Positions 6,750 to 14,742 are shown, counted from the first letter of the stretch. The stretch is DNA of 21,239 bases from an uncultured Pseudomonadota bacterium (GCA_902767055.1 CACXFX010000085.1:1-21239); one strand, 5' to 3'. Made by a program: numbers and translations. Notes: generated by a model not told the origin, from the sequence alone.

Positions 6750-6754
6750 CCGAC

Positions 6755-6792
6755 AAAAAAGAGGCCTTTTTTTCAAAAAGGCCTCTTTTTTT
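6755..6792. terminator. bidirectional terminator between LRR gene 1 and the FadL-type gene
   Basis: A long perfect inverted repeat with the core AGAGGCCTTTTT / AAAAAGGCCTCT and a three-base loop, with A and T runs on both sides. It suits termination from both strands between two convergent genes. Confidence 0.9.
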
Positions 6793-6809
6793 ATTTTATT
6801 TCAAAACTT

Positions 6810-8054
6810 TTAGAACTTATAGTTCAAAGACAAACCGAAGAGTTGGACAGAGTTTGTATAATCTGCTGTCACATTTGCTCCGCTGTTACCCGTCAAAGAA
6901 GTATCAAGATGAGCTTTATGTGCATAAATATATGTATATGCCACATCAAAACTTAAATGCTCATTATACTGATAATTCAAGCCCGTAGAATACCACAATC
7001 TGTCAGAATCGGGAATTCGAGGTGTTCTGTGTTGCAATCTGACAGCTGACTGGTCATAAGCCATACCCAAACGCCACTTCCATTGATTATCGATTTGATA
7101 GCTGGCGCCAACGGCAAAAAAGTTCGTATCACGCCATTTTTCTTTAACAGCAGACAGCATTGAATCATCAGAGGCATAACGAATATACAAATCTCTGAAT
7201 GAGCTCCAGAAAACTCTTTGATATTCAGCCATCACGGACCACTTATCATTTAATTGATGAAACACACCCATTGAGAGCATTGCAGGCGTATTCAAATGTG
7301 CCGAAATACTTCTTGAACCTGTCAAAGGCATTCCCGTCACGGCAGAATACGTTTTATTGACACCTTTTAATTTATGCATCACTTTACTGCGATATGAAAG
7401 ACCGACGCGTGTGTTCTTATTAAATTCATACATCGAACTGAGTTGCCAACCAAAATCGAGAGCATCACCCTGAACGGAAGAATTGACTTTTCCGGCATAA
7501 GGATGGTTGCCCCCCGTTGTTAATCTTGCATTCATATACTGAATTTGCAAACCGGCACCGAGTGAAAGTTTATCGGTGACTTTATAGGCTGCCATCGGCG
7601 TAAATGTCGCTGAAATAATTTTTGAGGTTATACCATGTTCACGTCCAGCCCAATCTTCATCATATTTTGTGATCATACCATACGGCACATTCAAGGCCAA
7701 GCCGATAAACGCTTTTTCATTAATCTGGTGTGAAATCGCACCGTTCGGCGCAAAAGCGGCATGCACCACATTGTGAGAATCGCTGTCTCTGTTACCACCT
7801 GCATCACGCACGTTTTTTGCTTTTGCTTGCGGCGCAATATATGTTCCGCCTAAATTGATGTTTGTTCCTTCATGGCGTGTTAAACCCGCCGCATTAAAAT
7901 ATGCATACGAAATATTTTCAGCACCTGCCGTTGCACCTGCAAAAGCATTTCCCTGAGCCGCTGCCGATTGTTCACGAAGGTGAAAACCCGCAGTATAGCC
8001 GTTTGTTGCGGTTAAAACCAGACCAAGCGCTGTAAATGTTAATAGCTTTTTCAT
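6810..8054 (-). CDS. FadL/TodX-family outer-membrane transporter
   Basis: These 14-strand beta-barrels carry hydrophobic compounds, classically long-chain fatty acids, across the outer membrane. The 414-residue protein has a signal peptide (MKKLLTFTALGLVLTATNGYTA). Its mature N-terminus has the family pattern GFHLREQSAAAQGNAFAGA followed by the FNAAGL motif, which forms the hatch. Repeating amphipathic strands follow, and the C-terminus LFGLSLNYKF ends in Phe, a typical barrel-assembly signal. The ATG at 8054 is preceded by AAAGGA at proper spacing; an upstream in-frame TTG (8069) contains this ribosome-binding site in its reading and is unlikely to be the start. The substrate cannot be told from sequence. 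Confidence 0.9.
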   Translation of the reverse strand: MKKLLTFTALGLVLTATNGYTAGFHLREQSAAAQGNAFAGATAGAENISYAYFNAAGLTRHEGTNINLGGTYIAPQAKAKNVRDAGGNRDSDSHNVVHAAFAPNGAISHQINEKAFIGLALNVPYGMITKYDEDWAGREHGITSKIISATFTPMAAYKVTDKLSLGAGLQIQYMNARLTTGGNHPYAGKVNSSVQGDALDFGWQLSSMYEFNKNTRVGLSYRSKVMHKLKGVNKTYSAVTGMPLTGSRSISAHLNTPAMLSMGVFHQLNDKWSVMAEYQRVFWSSFRDLYIRYASDDSMLSAVKEKWRDTNFFAVGASYQIDNQWKWRLGMAYDQSAVRLQHRTPRIPDSDRLWYSTGLNYQYNEHLSFDVAYTYIYAHKAHLDTSLTGNSGANVTADYTNSVQLFGLSLNYKF

Positions 8055-8140
8055 AAATTTTCCTTTCAAACAACGTTAAACCATATAACATTTCATCGCC
8101 AACAAAAGCGCATTTGAAAAGAAAAATCAAGAACTTTTTT

Positions 8141-8182
8141 CAAAAAATCACAAAAATGTTACATTTTGTAACAAATTGTGAT
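8141..8182 (-). terminator. terminator of the TRL-like lipoprotein gene (long AT-rich dyad)
   Basis: On the minus strand ATCACAA, TGTTAC, a five-base loop, GTAACA and TTGTGAT form a two-step stem followed by TTTTT. Position after the lipoprotein gene and the T run favour a terminator. The nested TGTTAC/GTAACA dyad (8157-8173), about 100 bp before the FadL-type start, could alternatively be an operator. Confidence 0.6.
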
Positions 8183-8198
8183 AATATTTAACGGGAGT

Positions 8199-8492
8199 TT
8201 AACGCCCGTAAACATACAGACACTCTTTACCGAAAAAGAAATACGACGTATACCTTGTTTCATAATACGTGACGGAAGTAATACCGGCAGATTTTGCGCT
8301 ACGAGCCAGTGACACACTGCCGAACGGTCCGAAAATTCCCAAAATCCTTGTTGCACATTCTTTACCGACCTTATCTCCGATATCGATTGGCTTGGCAGCC
8401 TCCATTTTAAACCTTTTAAGTCTCGGAAGTGATGTTGACGTGCAACCGCTCAGCATCAAAACGATACTTAAAAAACACAAAATTTTTTTCAT
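8199..8492 (-). CDS. TRL-like family lipoprotein
   Basis: The 97-residue protein has a lipoprotein signal peptide with lipobox LSGC, placing the lipidated Cys at 17. The mature part resembles the TRL-like family: GKECATRILGIFGPFGSVSLARSAKSAGITSVTYYE and a final Tyr-rich strand ending in VYGR, with the typical Gly-x-x-Cys-Ala opening and the ARSAKSAGI helix. Family members are small envelope lipoproteins without a proven function. An AAAAGGGG box lies shortly before the ATG. It starts 42 bp after the ADP-dependent kinase gene and may be the last gene of that operon. Confidence 0.75.
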   Translation of the reverse strand: MKKILCFLSIVLMLSGCTSTSLPRLKRFKMEAAKPIDIGDKVGKECATRILGIFGPFGSVSLARSAKSAGITSVTYYETRYTSYFFFGKECLYVYGR

Positions 8493-8534
8493 TGTCTATA
8501 CCCCTTTTAAAACCGATATGTGACCAAATAGTTT

Positions 8535-9938
8535 TCACATTTTTTTTGCACAAACCAAAGACAAAGCCGAAATTGTATCGCCCATTCCGACAAGTGTTAA
8601 CGGATTTTCAATCAAAATCGTCGGTATGGCAACCAGATTCCACAGACGATAATGCCCAATCCCTTTCAAAGCCAGATCCGGTTGTCCGAGTGCGATTGAA
8701 AGACTGTCAAGCTCAATCAAACCGACATCCGAAACATCATAAACAACTTTTTTAATACTTCCATCATCTGTTTTGCCCGTTTTGGCTTTAGCGGCCGCGA
8801 CAACTGCGGCACAAAGCATTCCATTAAAATTGTCTTCCAAAGACAATACAAAATCTTTGTCTTGAAGCGTCATATAAAGCCCGAACATATGAAGTTGCAC
8901 ACGTTTAATACCTGTTTTTTCTTTAATGATTGAAATGGCTTTTAACAAATTTTCGGCCGTTGTCTGTTCGTTACAACGCTTTGCAAGTGCTTTTTGATCA
9001 ATAACTTCAAGCAAATCTATTGTTTCACGTTCATTAATACCAACCGAATCGACAATCGGTACAATATTTTGCACAATTGCTTTGCGAATTCCCAAATCCT
9101 GTGTCGAAGCTATTTCAAGATGAAATAATGTTTCCGGTGCTGCATTTTTCCATTCTTTGATACGCTCTGCAGCTTTCTTTATTAAAGCTATTCCATCATT
9201 TTTTTCCTGCAGGGCATGAAAACCGGATAAAATCACAAAATCAAGTTTCTCACTTTTCATTGCACGCATAAAGTTTTCATCTAAAACAAGCTTTAAATTG
9301 AGCGGATCATAAGTTGCAATAAAACGGTTGGCCCTCGGACACTTAAACGTTTTACCTTCAAGTTCAAGGATATCTCCACGCTTAAACTCAATAATAAAAT
9401 GAATAAGAGGAATATCATTTTTGCGATCGATTAAATACGCCGGTTTGGCAACCCCATTTTCGTCAAAAGAGATAAGATTGTCATTTTTTAAAAATGTATC
9501 GGCCTGCATTTTAGGCAGTGAATTTGTATGTGCAAAAACCTTTTTAATCCCGACTGACGAGAGGACATTTGCCATAATACCGCCCTGCCCGCCGATTTGA
9601 AGCTTATCATAACCGAGCTCTGCGCGAATCCATTCATATACCGATTCGTTTTCGCAAATCCATTCCTCTGCAATACCCAAAGTAAAAGTCTTGAACACAC
9701 CTTTTAAAAAATCTTTTTCATCCAAAATTTGCTTGCGCTCGATATGGGTTAATTCATCAATCGTCAAACCCGCTTTTTCAATCAAAGCTTTAAGTTTTTG
9801 ACCGCTTAAAAAGCAAACAGCATCAATATTTGCATTAAATCCGGTCGCCACCGCATTCAATTTTTTGAGTTTTTTCAAATTATTCGGCACAATTTGATAT
9901 TTTTCTTGCCAAAGTTGTTTAAAAATCGGTGTATCCAT
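8535..9938 (-). CDS. ADP-dependent sugar kinase (glucokinase/phosphofructokinase family)
   Basis: This ribokinase-fold family phosphorylates glucose or fructose 6-phosphate with ADP as phosphate donor; it is best known from archaea. The 467-residue protein has a GFNANID substrate motif (about 33-39), the GGQGGIMAN loop (116-124), HLE of the HxE motif (273-275), NERE of the NxxE motif (302-305) that positions Mg2+, and GMGDTIS (451-457) with the likely catalytic base Asp454. Sugar specificity cannot be assigned. The ATG at 9938 is preceded by AAAGGAG and overlaps the stop of the HemY-like gene by one base (TAATG), so translation is coupled. A longer start at 9986 would overlap that gene by 49 bp and is less likely. 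Confidence 0.9.
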   Translation of the reverse strand: MDTPIFKQLWQEKYQIVPNNLKKLKKLNAVATGFNANIDAVCFLSGQKLKALIEKAGLTIDELTHIERKQILDEKDFLKGVFKTFTLGIAEEWICENESVYEWIRAELGYDKLQIGGQGGIMANVLSSVGIKKVFAHTNSLPKMQADTFLKNDNLISFDENGVAKPAYLIDRKNDIPLIHFIIEFKRGDILELEGKTFKCPRANRFIATYDPLNLKLVLDENFMRAMKSEKLDFVILSGFHALQEKNDGIALIKKAAERIKEWKNAAPETLFHLEIASTQDLGIRKAIVQNIVPIVDSVGINERETIDLLEVIDQKALAKRCNEQTTAENLLKAISIIKEKTGIKRVQLHMFGLYMTLQDKDFVLSLEDNFNGMLCAAVVAAAKAKTGKTDDGSIKKVVYDVSDVGLIELDSLSIALGQPDLALKGIGHYRLWNLVAIPTILIENPLTLVGMGDTISALSLVCAKKM

Positions 9939-10966
9939 TATTTTCTCCTTTCTCTTCCCCGTTTTCGGGCAACACAGAGTTTCCATTCAAACGGGTTAAA
10001 ATGATAGCATTCGTTGCAAAAAATATGCCATTTTGTACTTTTTTTGCCGCAATATTTACAAACCCACAAACATTCACGACCCGATTTTTTGGCACGTTTT
10101 TTCCAATTTAGAGCAGAATCTTGATTATGAAGCACTTTTTCTTCATATATAGCCATTAAGCTGGCAACTTTTTTAGTCGCAGGGTTTTTAATCAAAAAAA
10201 GATCCAATTCCGCTTTAGCTTTGTCATAAAGCTTTGCTTTCATATTAAGACCTGCTTTGATAAAACTGTTTAATCCCGGAAGTTTAGCATTATAAAGTGC
10301 AAAAGATTCCATACGCTGAGCCCGTTCAACAGCCGTATCATCAGGATAAAGCGCAAGATAAGCTTTAGCCACATCAAACGTCGGATTTTTGCGCCAAACG
10401 TCTTTGAGGATTTTGGCCGCTTTGATTTTTTGTCCTTCTTTAAGATAAAAATCGGCAAGCGCCAAAGCTGCCGGCACAAACGACGGAGCCAATTCATTTG
10501 CCGAAACCAAATGCCTCGGATAAGCGTGGATATTTCCGTTTTTTTCTTCTTTTAATGCCATTTGATATAAAACAACCGCTTTAATTAAAGCGTACTCTTC
10601 TCGTAAAATAAGTTTTTTTCTTTTTGCTTCTTCCAAATCCGCAAGCGCGCCGTCCCAATCGTCTTTTCGCACACATTCGCAAAACACACCGTCATTTTTT
10701 GGGTAAGCATCACAATTTACTTTAACGTTCTCAGTACTTTCAACTTTTCTTAAAAACGTCTGTTTGATTGTATTCAGCCACATAACAAAACATTTTGCAC
10801 AAATACAAAATACCAAAAAAAGAAAGACAAACAATATCACGCGCCATTGCCATGAAGGCATTTTTGCATCAAAACCGAGCATCAATGCCTCGCGTTTGCT
10901 TGTTATTAAAGCCGCAATCGCACATATAATAGCAAAAAGCGCATATATTCTCAAAAATCTTTTCAT
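9938..10966 (-). CDS. hemY: HemY-like membrane TPR protein with C-terminal zinc-ribbon
   Basis: This is the proteobacterial HemY-type TPR protein, not the protoporphyrinogen oxidase of the same name. The 342-residue product has two N-terminal membrane segments (about 7-23 and 43-62), then helical TPR-like repeats (about 100-290, for example ALADFYLKEGQKIKAAKIL). It ends with a Cys4 cluster (Cys303, Cys306, Cys317, Cys320 in WVCKYCGKKS...FCNEC) followed by FNPFEW, a tail seen in alphaproteobacterial HemY proteins. The real role is uncertain; the family is tied to haem-operon context and the inner membrane. It overlaps the Mic60-like gene by 4 bp (ATGA) upstream and the ADP-dependent kinase by 1 bp downstream. 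Confidence 0.8.
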   Translation of the reverse strand: MKRFLRIYALFAIICAIAALITSKREALMLGFDAKMPSWQWRVILFVFLFLVFCICAKCFVMWLNTIKQTFLRKVESTENVKVNCDAYPKNDGVFCECVRKDDWDGALADLEEAKRKKLILREEYALIKAVVLYQMALKEEKNGNIHAYPRHLVSANELAPSFVPAALALADFYLKEGQKIKAAKILKDVWRKNPTFDVAKAYLALYPDDTAVERAQRMESFALYNAKLPGLNSFIKAGLNMKAKLYDKAKAELDLFLIKNPATKKVASLMAIYEEKVLHNQDSALNWKKRAKKSGRECLWVCKYCGKKSTKWHIFCNECYHFNPFEWKLCVARKRGRERRK

Positions 10967-11910
10967 TCTTTGGTCTTTTCCTCCAAATCACTGGACTTGA
11001 TTAAGGCGAGCGTCTGCGCCTTGATTTTATTTAACTGCTCGACAAAATTATCTTTGGCACGCGTCTGATCTATCCAAATTTCAAAGGCTTCCGTTTGATA
11101 CTTCGGCTCATTGTTCATTTTTAAGATTGCCTCTTCAAAACGCCCTTGTTGAACAAGCGCGTAAACGGCATCTTTCATATATTCTTCCTCAATTTTTTCA
11201 TCGTCCGTAACTTTTTCAATCACAATAAGTGTGCTTAATTTGTAAAGCACCTTATCTTTCCAATTTTCAAATTTTTTCGTATCATTTTTCTTTTCAGATA
11301 TATTAACGGATTTACCAAACGCCTCTTTATAAAGCGTATTAAAGCGTTTGATTAATTCATCTTTGTTCATCAACCCCTTAATCGCATAGGAGGCAATAAT
11401 ATCCGCACTTTTTTGCATGCGAGTCCCTTCACTCAAATCTTGCAAAACAGAAGCTTCATATATAAAGGGGTGGCCGGTTTTGGCCGCATTTTCGGTCAAA
11501 GCCGCCGCGGTTAAAATAAGCGCACCGCGTGACGTTGTTTTTGATAAATCATTGATGTCGTTTTCCATCCTGTTTACTTTCTCGACAAGAGCAATAACGG
11601 TACTTGCCTCAACTTTTGCATTTAAGGCCTGAACATTGATTTGATGTATTTGATCAATTTTTTTGTTAAGGGAAATGATATCTTCAACATCAACCAAAGA
11701 AACACTATTTTCAAGCGATTCTATTTTTCTTTCAAGTGCATCAATTTTACTTTCAAGACGAATAATATCTTCGTTCGGTTCATATTTTTTCACATCAACC
11801 AAATTTTTGTTTTGGTAGAGCACATACCCTATCACAGCGGCGCAAATCAAAGCCGCAACAACAAACGCATAATTTTCTTTTATAAGGTTTTTTTTGCTTT
11901 TTTCACTCAT
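10963..11910 (-). CDS. mitofilin/Mic60-like inner-membrane protein
   Basis: Alphaproteobacterial Mic60 homologues bend and organise inner membranes and give rise to mitochondrial cristae-junction Mic60. The 315-residue protein has a short cytoplasmic N-terminus, one membrane span (about 15-32), a coiled coil (about 45-125, heptad-like RLESKIDALERKIESLE), and a mitofilin-like C-terminal helical part. Its first helix, ALILTAAALTENAAKTGHPF (130-149), follows the family pattern of an Ala/Leu-rich helix ending in GxPF. AAAGGA precedes the ATG. Its position directly before hemY matches the usual alphaproteobacterial order, but hemC and hemD, which normally separate it from tsaD, are absent. Confidence 0.7.
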   Translation of the reverse strand: MSEKSKKNLIKENYAFVVAALICAAVIGYVLYQNKNLVDVKKYEPNEDIIRLESKIDALERKIESLENSVSLVDVEDIISLNKKIDQIHQINVQALNAKVEASTVIALVEKVNRMENDINDLSKTTSRGALILTAAALTENAAKTGHPFIYEASVLQDLSEGTRMQKSADIIASYAIKGLMNKDELIKRFNTLYKEAFGKSVNISEKKNDTKKFENWKDKVLYKLSTLIVIEKVTDDEKIEEEYMKDAVYALVQQGRFEEAILKMNNEPKYQTEAFEIWIDQTRAKDNFVEQLNKIKAQTLALIKSSDLEEKTKE

Positions 11911-11938
11911 TTTTTATGTCCTTTATCAGATATAATTC

Positions 11939-11967
11939 TTGGCAAGTCGATTTTTATAGTTTATAAG
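11939..11967 (+). promoter_or_regulatory. promoter of tsaD-nth
   Basis: TTGGCA (11939-11944) and TATAAG (11962-11967) are 17 bp apart, predicting a start near 11974 and a leader of about 37 nt. Its -10 box overlaps that of the divergent promoter. Confidence 0.7.
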
Positions 11968-11988
11968 ATAAAAATAAAAAAACAACAA
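11960..11988 (-). promoter_or_regulatory. promoter of the Mic60-HemY-kinase operon
   Basis: On the minus strand TTGTTG (11988-11983) and TATAAA (11965-11960) have a 17-bp spacer. The -10 boxes of this and the tsaD promoter share the bases 11962-11965. Confidence 0.55.
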
Positions 11989-12010
11989 AATATATCGGAT
12001 TTATACAAAA

Positions 12011-13087
12011 ATGATTGTTTTAGGCATTGAAAGCAGTTGTGATGAAACGGCCGCCGCCGTCGTCAACGAAAAAAGACAAATCTTGGGACAGAGTTTGCTC
12101 AGCCAGCAGGAACACCACGCTTTCGGCGGTGTCGTTCCGGAAGTCGCCGCACGTGCGCATTTGGAACACATTGATGACATTATCAAATCCGCCGTTAAAG
12201 ACGCAGGTATTGCTTTTAAGGACATTGACGCGATTGCTGCGGCATCCGGTCCCGGCTTAATCGGCGGTGTCATTGTCGGCGTCATGGCGGCAAAAGCGCT
12301 TTGTGTTGCACTTGACAAACCTTTTATTGCGGTCAATCATTTGGAAGGGCACGCACTTTGCGCCAGATTAACAAACGATATTACGTACCCTTATTTATTG
12401 CTTCTCGTTTCAGGCGGACATTGCCAGATTTTAATTGTCAAAGACGTCGGTGAGTATGAAAGATTGGGCACCACAATCGATGACGCGGCCGGTGAAGCTT
12501 TTGATAAAGTTGCCAAGATGTTGGGGCTGTCATATCCGGGCGGACCGCTACTCGAAAAAGCCGCACTTTCGGGCAATGAAAAACGCTTTGTTCTGCCGCG
12601 CCCGCTTATCGGGTCCGATGATTGCAATTTATCATTTTCTGGCCTTAAAACAGCCGTTCGAAAGATTATCGAATCTTATGCCGAAGACGGTGATATCAAA
12701 AATGCGATTTTAGAGCCGCAAGACGTCAATGATATTTGTGCCTCATTTCAATATGCCGCAACGGATTGTCTGGTCAAAAAGCTCAAAAAAGCCATTACAA
12801 TTTTTAAGGCAAAATACCCGACTGGCAAACATGTCGTTGTTTCGGGCGGTGTTGCCGCAAACACCTATTTGCGCGAACATTTAAAAACTTTGGCGGACGC
12901 TGAAGGGCTTATTTTTGCCGCACCACCGATTAAGTTTTGCACGGACAACGGCGTGATGATTGCCTGGGCCGGTTTAGAGCGTTTTCAAAAGGGATATACT
13001 TCGCCTTTGGATTTCAAACCGCGGCCGCGTTGGCCTTTGGATGAATTTGCGCCTAAAGCAGCCGGCGCCGGAGGTGTTAAAGCATGA
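12011..13087 (+). CDS. tsaD: tRNA threonylcarbamoyltransferase subunit TsaD
   Basis: TsaD transfers the threonylcarbamoyl group to A37 of ANN-decoding tRNAs, working with TsaB and TsaE. The 358-residue protein has the family start MIVLGIESSCDETAAAVV, the PEVAARAH segment (43-50), the metal-binding NHLEGH motif (His110 and His114), the nucleotide-contacting VSGGH loop (133-137), DDAAGEAFDKVAK (157-169), and the third metal ligand Asp312 in CTDNGVMIAWAG. Length is normal. The ribosome-binding site is weak, with a GGA at 11997-11999. The gene overlaps nth by 4 bp (ATGA), so the two are co-translated. Confidence 0.97.
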   Translation: MIVLGIESSCDETAAAVVNEKRQILGQSLLSQQEHHAFGGVVPEVAARAHLEHIDDIIKSAVKDAGIAFKDIDAIAAASGPGLIGGVIVGVMAAKALCVALDKPFIAVNHLEGHALCARLTNDITYPYLLLLVSGGHCQILIVKDVGEYERLGTTIDDAAGEAFDKVAKMLGLSYPGGPLLEKAALSGNEKRFVLPRPLIGSDDCNLSFSGLKTAVRKIIESYAEDGDIKNAILEPQDVNDICASFQYAATDCLVKKLKKAITIFKAKYPTGKHVVVSGGVAANTYLREHLKTLADAEGLIFAAPPIKFCTDNGVMIAWAGLERFQKGYTSPLDFKPRPRWPLDEFAPKAAGAGGVKA

Positions 13088-13719
13088 GGACAAAAGCCCA
13101 AATTTTAGAGATTATGCGCGCCTTTGAATCACTTGATCCGAATCCAAAATGTGAACTTGAATATAAAAATGCCTACACGCTTTTAGTCGCGGTCGTCTTG
13201 TCGGCACAATCAACCGATAAGGGCGTTAATAAAGCGACAAAACCCTTGTTTGAAATTGTGGATACACCCCAAAAGATGCTCGATTTGGGCATAGATAAGC
13301 TCAAAAGTTACATCAAAACCATCGGCCTTTATAACAATAAAGCCAAGAACATTATGCTTTTGAGCGAAGAATTGGTTGAAAAATATGAAGGTGAAGTGCC
13401 CGATTCGCGCGAAAAACTCGAAAGTCTTGCGGGCGTCGGGCGCAAAACCGCAAATGTTGTCTTAAATGTATGGTTTAATCAGCCGACTTTGGCAGTTGAT
13501 ACACACGTTTTCAGAATTGCACACCGACTCGATTTATCACAAGGCAAAACCCCGCGTGAGGTCGAAGACGATTTAATAAAAGTTTTACCTCCTCAATATG
13601 CCAAAAACGCAAATCATTGGCTTGTGTTGTTCGGCCGATATACTTGTAAAGCCGTTAAACCGGACTGCCCAAACTGCCCGATTGCAAAATATTGCACGAG
13701 CAAAGATAAAAAAATTTAA
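13084..13719 (+). CDS. nth: endonuclease III (DNA glycosylase/AP lyase)
   Basis: Endonuclease III removes oxidised pyrimidines and cuts the abasic site by beta-elimination in base excision repair. The 211-residue protein has the helix-hairpin-helix LAGVGRKTANVV with the catalytic Lys121, the catalytic Asp139 in AVDTHVFR, and the iron-sulfur cluster ligands Cys188, Cys195, Cys198 and Cys204 in the classical C-x6-C-x2-C-x5-C spacing. It shares the tsaD operon. Only 3 bp separate its stop from that of the convergent LRR gene, and no terminator is visible, so overlapping antisense transcripts are likely. Confidence 0.97.
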   Translation: MRTKAQILEIMRAFESLDPNPKCELEYKNAYTLLVAVVLSAQSTDKGVNKATKPLFEIVDTPQKMLDLGIDKLKSYIKTIGLYNNKAKNIMLLSEELVEKYEGEVPDSREKLESLAGVGRKTANVVLNVWFNQPTLAVDTHVFRIAHRLDLSQGKTPREVEDDLIKVLPPQYAKNANHWLVLFGRYTCKAVKPDCPNCPIAKYCTSKDKKI

Positions 13720-13722
13720 GTC

Positions 13723-14478
13723 TCACCGATACCGAATCGAAAAAGTATTTTTCTCACCCGCAACCGCATTCGCCTCATCGATGGTATAAATAACGCGTTG
13801 ACAATATGTGCCGCCAAATTTGTGATGATCCGCGCAAGAAATCCCGTTTTTCTTGTCATCACAACTTGTGCCGCTCCAATAATATTTTTCGCTATTACAT
13901 TTCGATTTGGGCGCCGTAACAACAGTCAAAACATTCGCCAGACCTGTTTGTTCAAGATTGCTTTGACATACCGAAATGTCCCCTTTACAGTATATGATCG
14001 GTAAATTTGAATCATCAAATACACCATCGGCTACAAATACCGTCGTATCAGAAATGGTCAGGCTTTCAAGAGCGTACATTCTACTAAATGCCCCAAAATC
14101 AACAATTTCAACATCATCCGGCAATTCTAAAGTTTTTAAGCTTTGACAATTACGAAAAGCCTCAGGTGGAATATATGTTATTGATTGCGGCATGATAACC
14201 TGCGTAACCTCAGGCAAATCTTCAAAAGAACAAGATCCTAAAGCCGTGCATTCCGAGGCATCAATGGTTTTAATTTGAGAACCTAATCCGGCAACACACC
14301 AAGGTGTATTACTCCCATCTGCATAATTTTGTATTTCGCCGACAACTTTCAGCGTCCCTTCAGAAAAATTCCAAGTGCAATTATCACCGCACGTGCCCGA
14401 AGTTATTGTTTGTGCTTGCAATTTTTGTATATCAAACGACAAAATCACCACAAATAAAATTAAAACAATTTTTTTCAT
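13723..14478 (-). CDS. secreted BspA-type leucine-rich-repeat protein with conserved C-terminal block (2)
   Basis: The 251-residue protein has a signal peptide (hydrophobic 4-14, likely cleavage after LQA at 20-22), the BspA-type N-terminal module CGDNCTWNFSEGTLKVVGE (30-48), and only a few LRR_5 repeats (about 90-150; VIMPQSITYIPPEAF, LELPDDVEIVDFGAF). It then has the IYCKGDISVC pair (Cys164, Cys171), a Cys-rich stretch (KCNSEKYYWSGTSC...YC, 194-226), and the shared C-terminal block YTIDEANAVAGEKNTFSIRYR. It is smaller than its paralogues, mainly in repeat number. AAAAGGGG before the ATG is the ribosome-binding site. A terminator-like hairpin and the structured RNA lie directly upstream. Extracellular or surface location is inferred from the signal peptide. 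Confidence 0.85.
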   Translation of the reverse strand: MKKIVLILFVVILSFDIQKLQAQTITSGTCGDNCTWNFSEGTLKVVGEIQNYADGSNTPWCVAGLGSQIKTIDASECTALGSCSFEDLPEVTQVIMPQSITYIPPEAFRNCQSLKTLELPDDVEIVDFGAFSRMYALESLTISDTTVFVADGVFDDSNLPIIYCKGDISVCQSNLEQTGLANVLTVVTAPKSKCNSEKYYWSGTSCDDKKNGISCADHHKFGGTYCQRVIYTIDEANAVAGEKNTFSIRYR

Positions 14479-14507
14479 GTTATTCCCCTTTTATCAACAG
14501 TTACTTT

Positions 14508-14537
14508 AATAAAATTTACCACCCATCAAAGGGCGGT
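14508..14537 (-). terminator. terminator-like hairpin before LRR gene 2
   Basis: On the minus strand ACCGCCC pairs with GGGTGGT over 7 bp around a TTTGAT loop. One pair is G-U, so the stem is complete only in the minus-strand RNA. The following AAATTTTATT is a poor T tract, so termination may be weak or conditional. It sits where copy 1 has a strong terminator. Confidence 0.5.
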
Positions 14538-14736
14538 CGGAGTGTTAACTAATCATATGTAGCGAAATGACTCCGATGACCTTTAGGAAAAAAATCCCTG
14601 AACATCCGCCAACGGCACCCCAACCAAATGTCGGGGATAACGTGTTATTTAAAACAAAAAACAACACCAAAATACAGTGTTATCCATCACTGCGCCACAT
14701 AAGAGCTAGTTACAGCTCTGCACCCTTTCAGAGTAC
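14508..14736 (-). ncRNA. structured leader RNA, copy 2 (novel candidate)
   Basis: Homologue of 5521-5775, read on the minus strand and ending about 40 nt before LRR gene 2. P1 is ATGTGGCG (14700-14693) with CGCTACAT (14564-14557), entirely different bases from copy 1 but still paired. P2 is CAGTG/CACTG (14692-14675). P3 is GTGTTGTTT/AAATAACAC, where an A-U of copy 1 has become G-U. P4 is CCCCGA/TTGGGG. P5 CCGTTGG/GTCATCGG is imperfect. Conserved between copies in the same order are GATAACACTGT, AAATAACAC, TATCCCCGA, ATGTTCAGG, CTAAAGG, CGGAGTCATTTC and CACTCC. Two short hairpins precede P1. It is most likely a cis-acting leader of the LRR gene. Confidence 0.75.
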
Positions 14737-14742
14737 ATTTTT

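Noticed and set aside
8519..8539. TGTGA...TCACA dyad between the ADP-kinase and the TRL-like gene, resembling a CRP site
   Set aside because: The half-sites are 11 bp apart instead of 6, and one overlaps the kinase stop codon. A chance dyad in AT-rich DNA is more likely.
8429..8755. Plus-strand 108-codon reading frame over the lipoprotein and kinase genes
   Set aside because: It is antisense to two well-supported genes, has no recognisable motif and no ribosome-binding site.
11641..12030. Plus-strand 129-codon reading frame over the Mic60-like gene and its promoter
   Set aside because: Phe/Ile/Asn-rich composition typical of antisense AT-rich DNA; it overlaps a recognised gene and the tsaD start.
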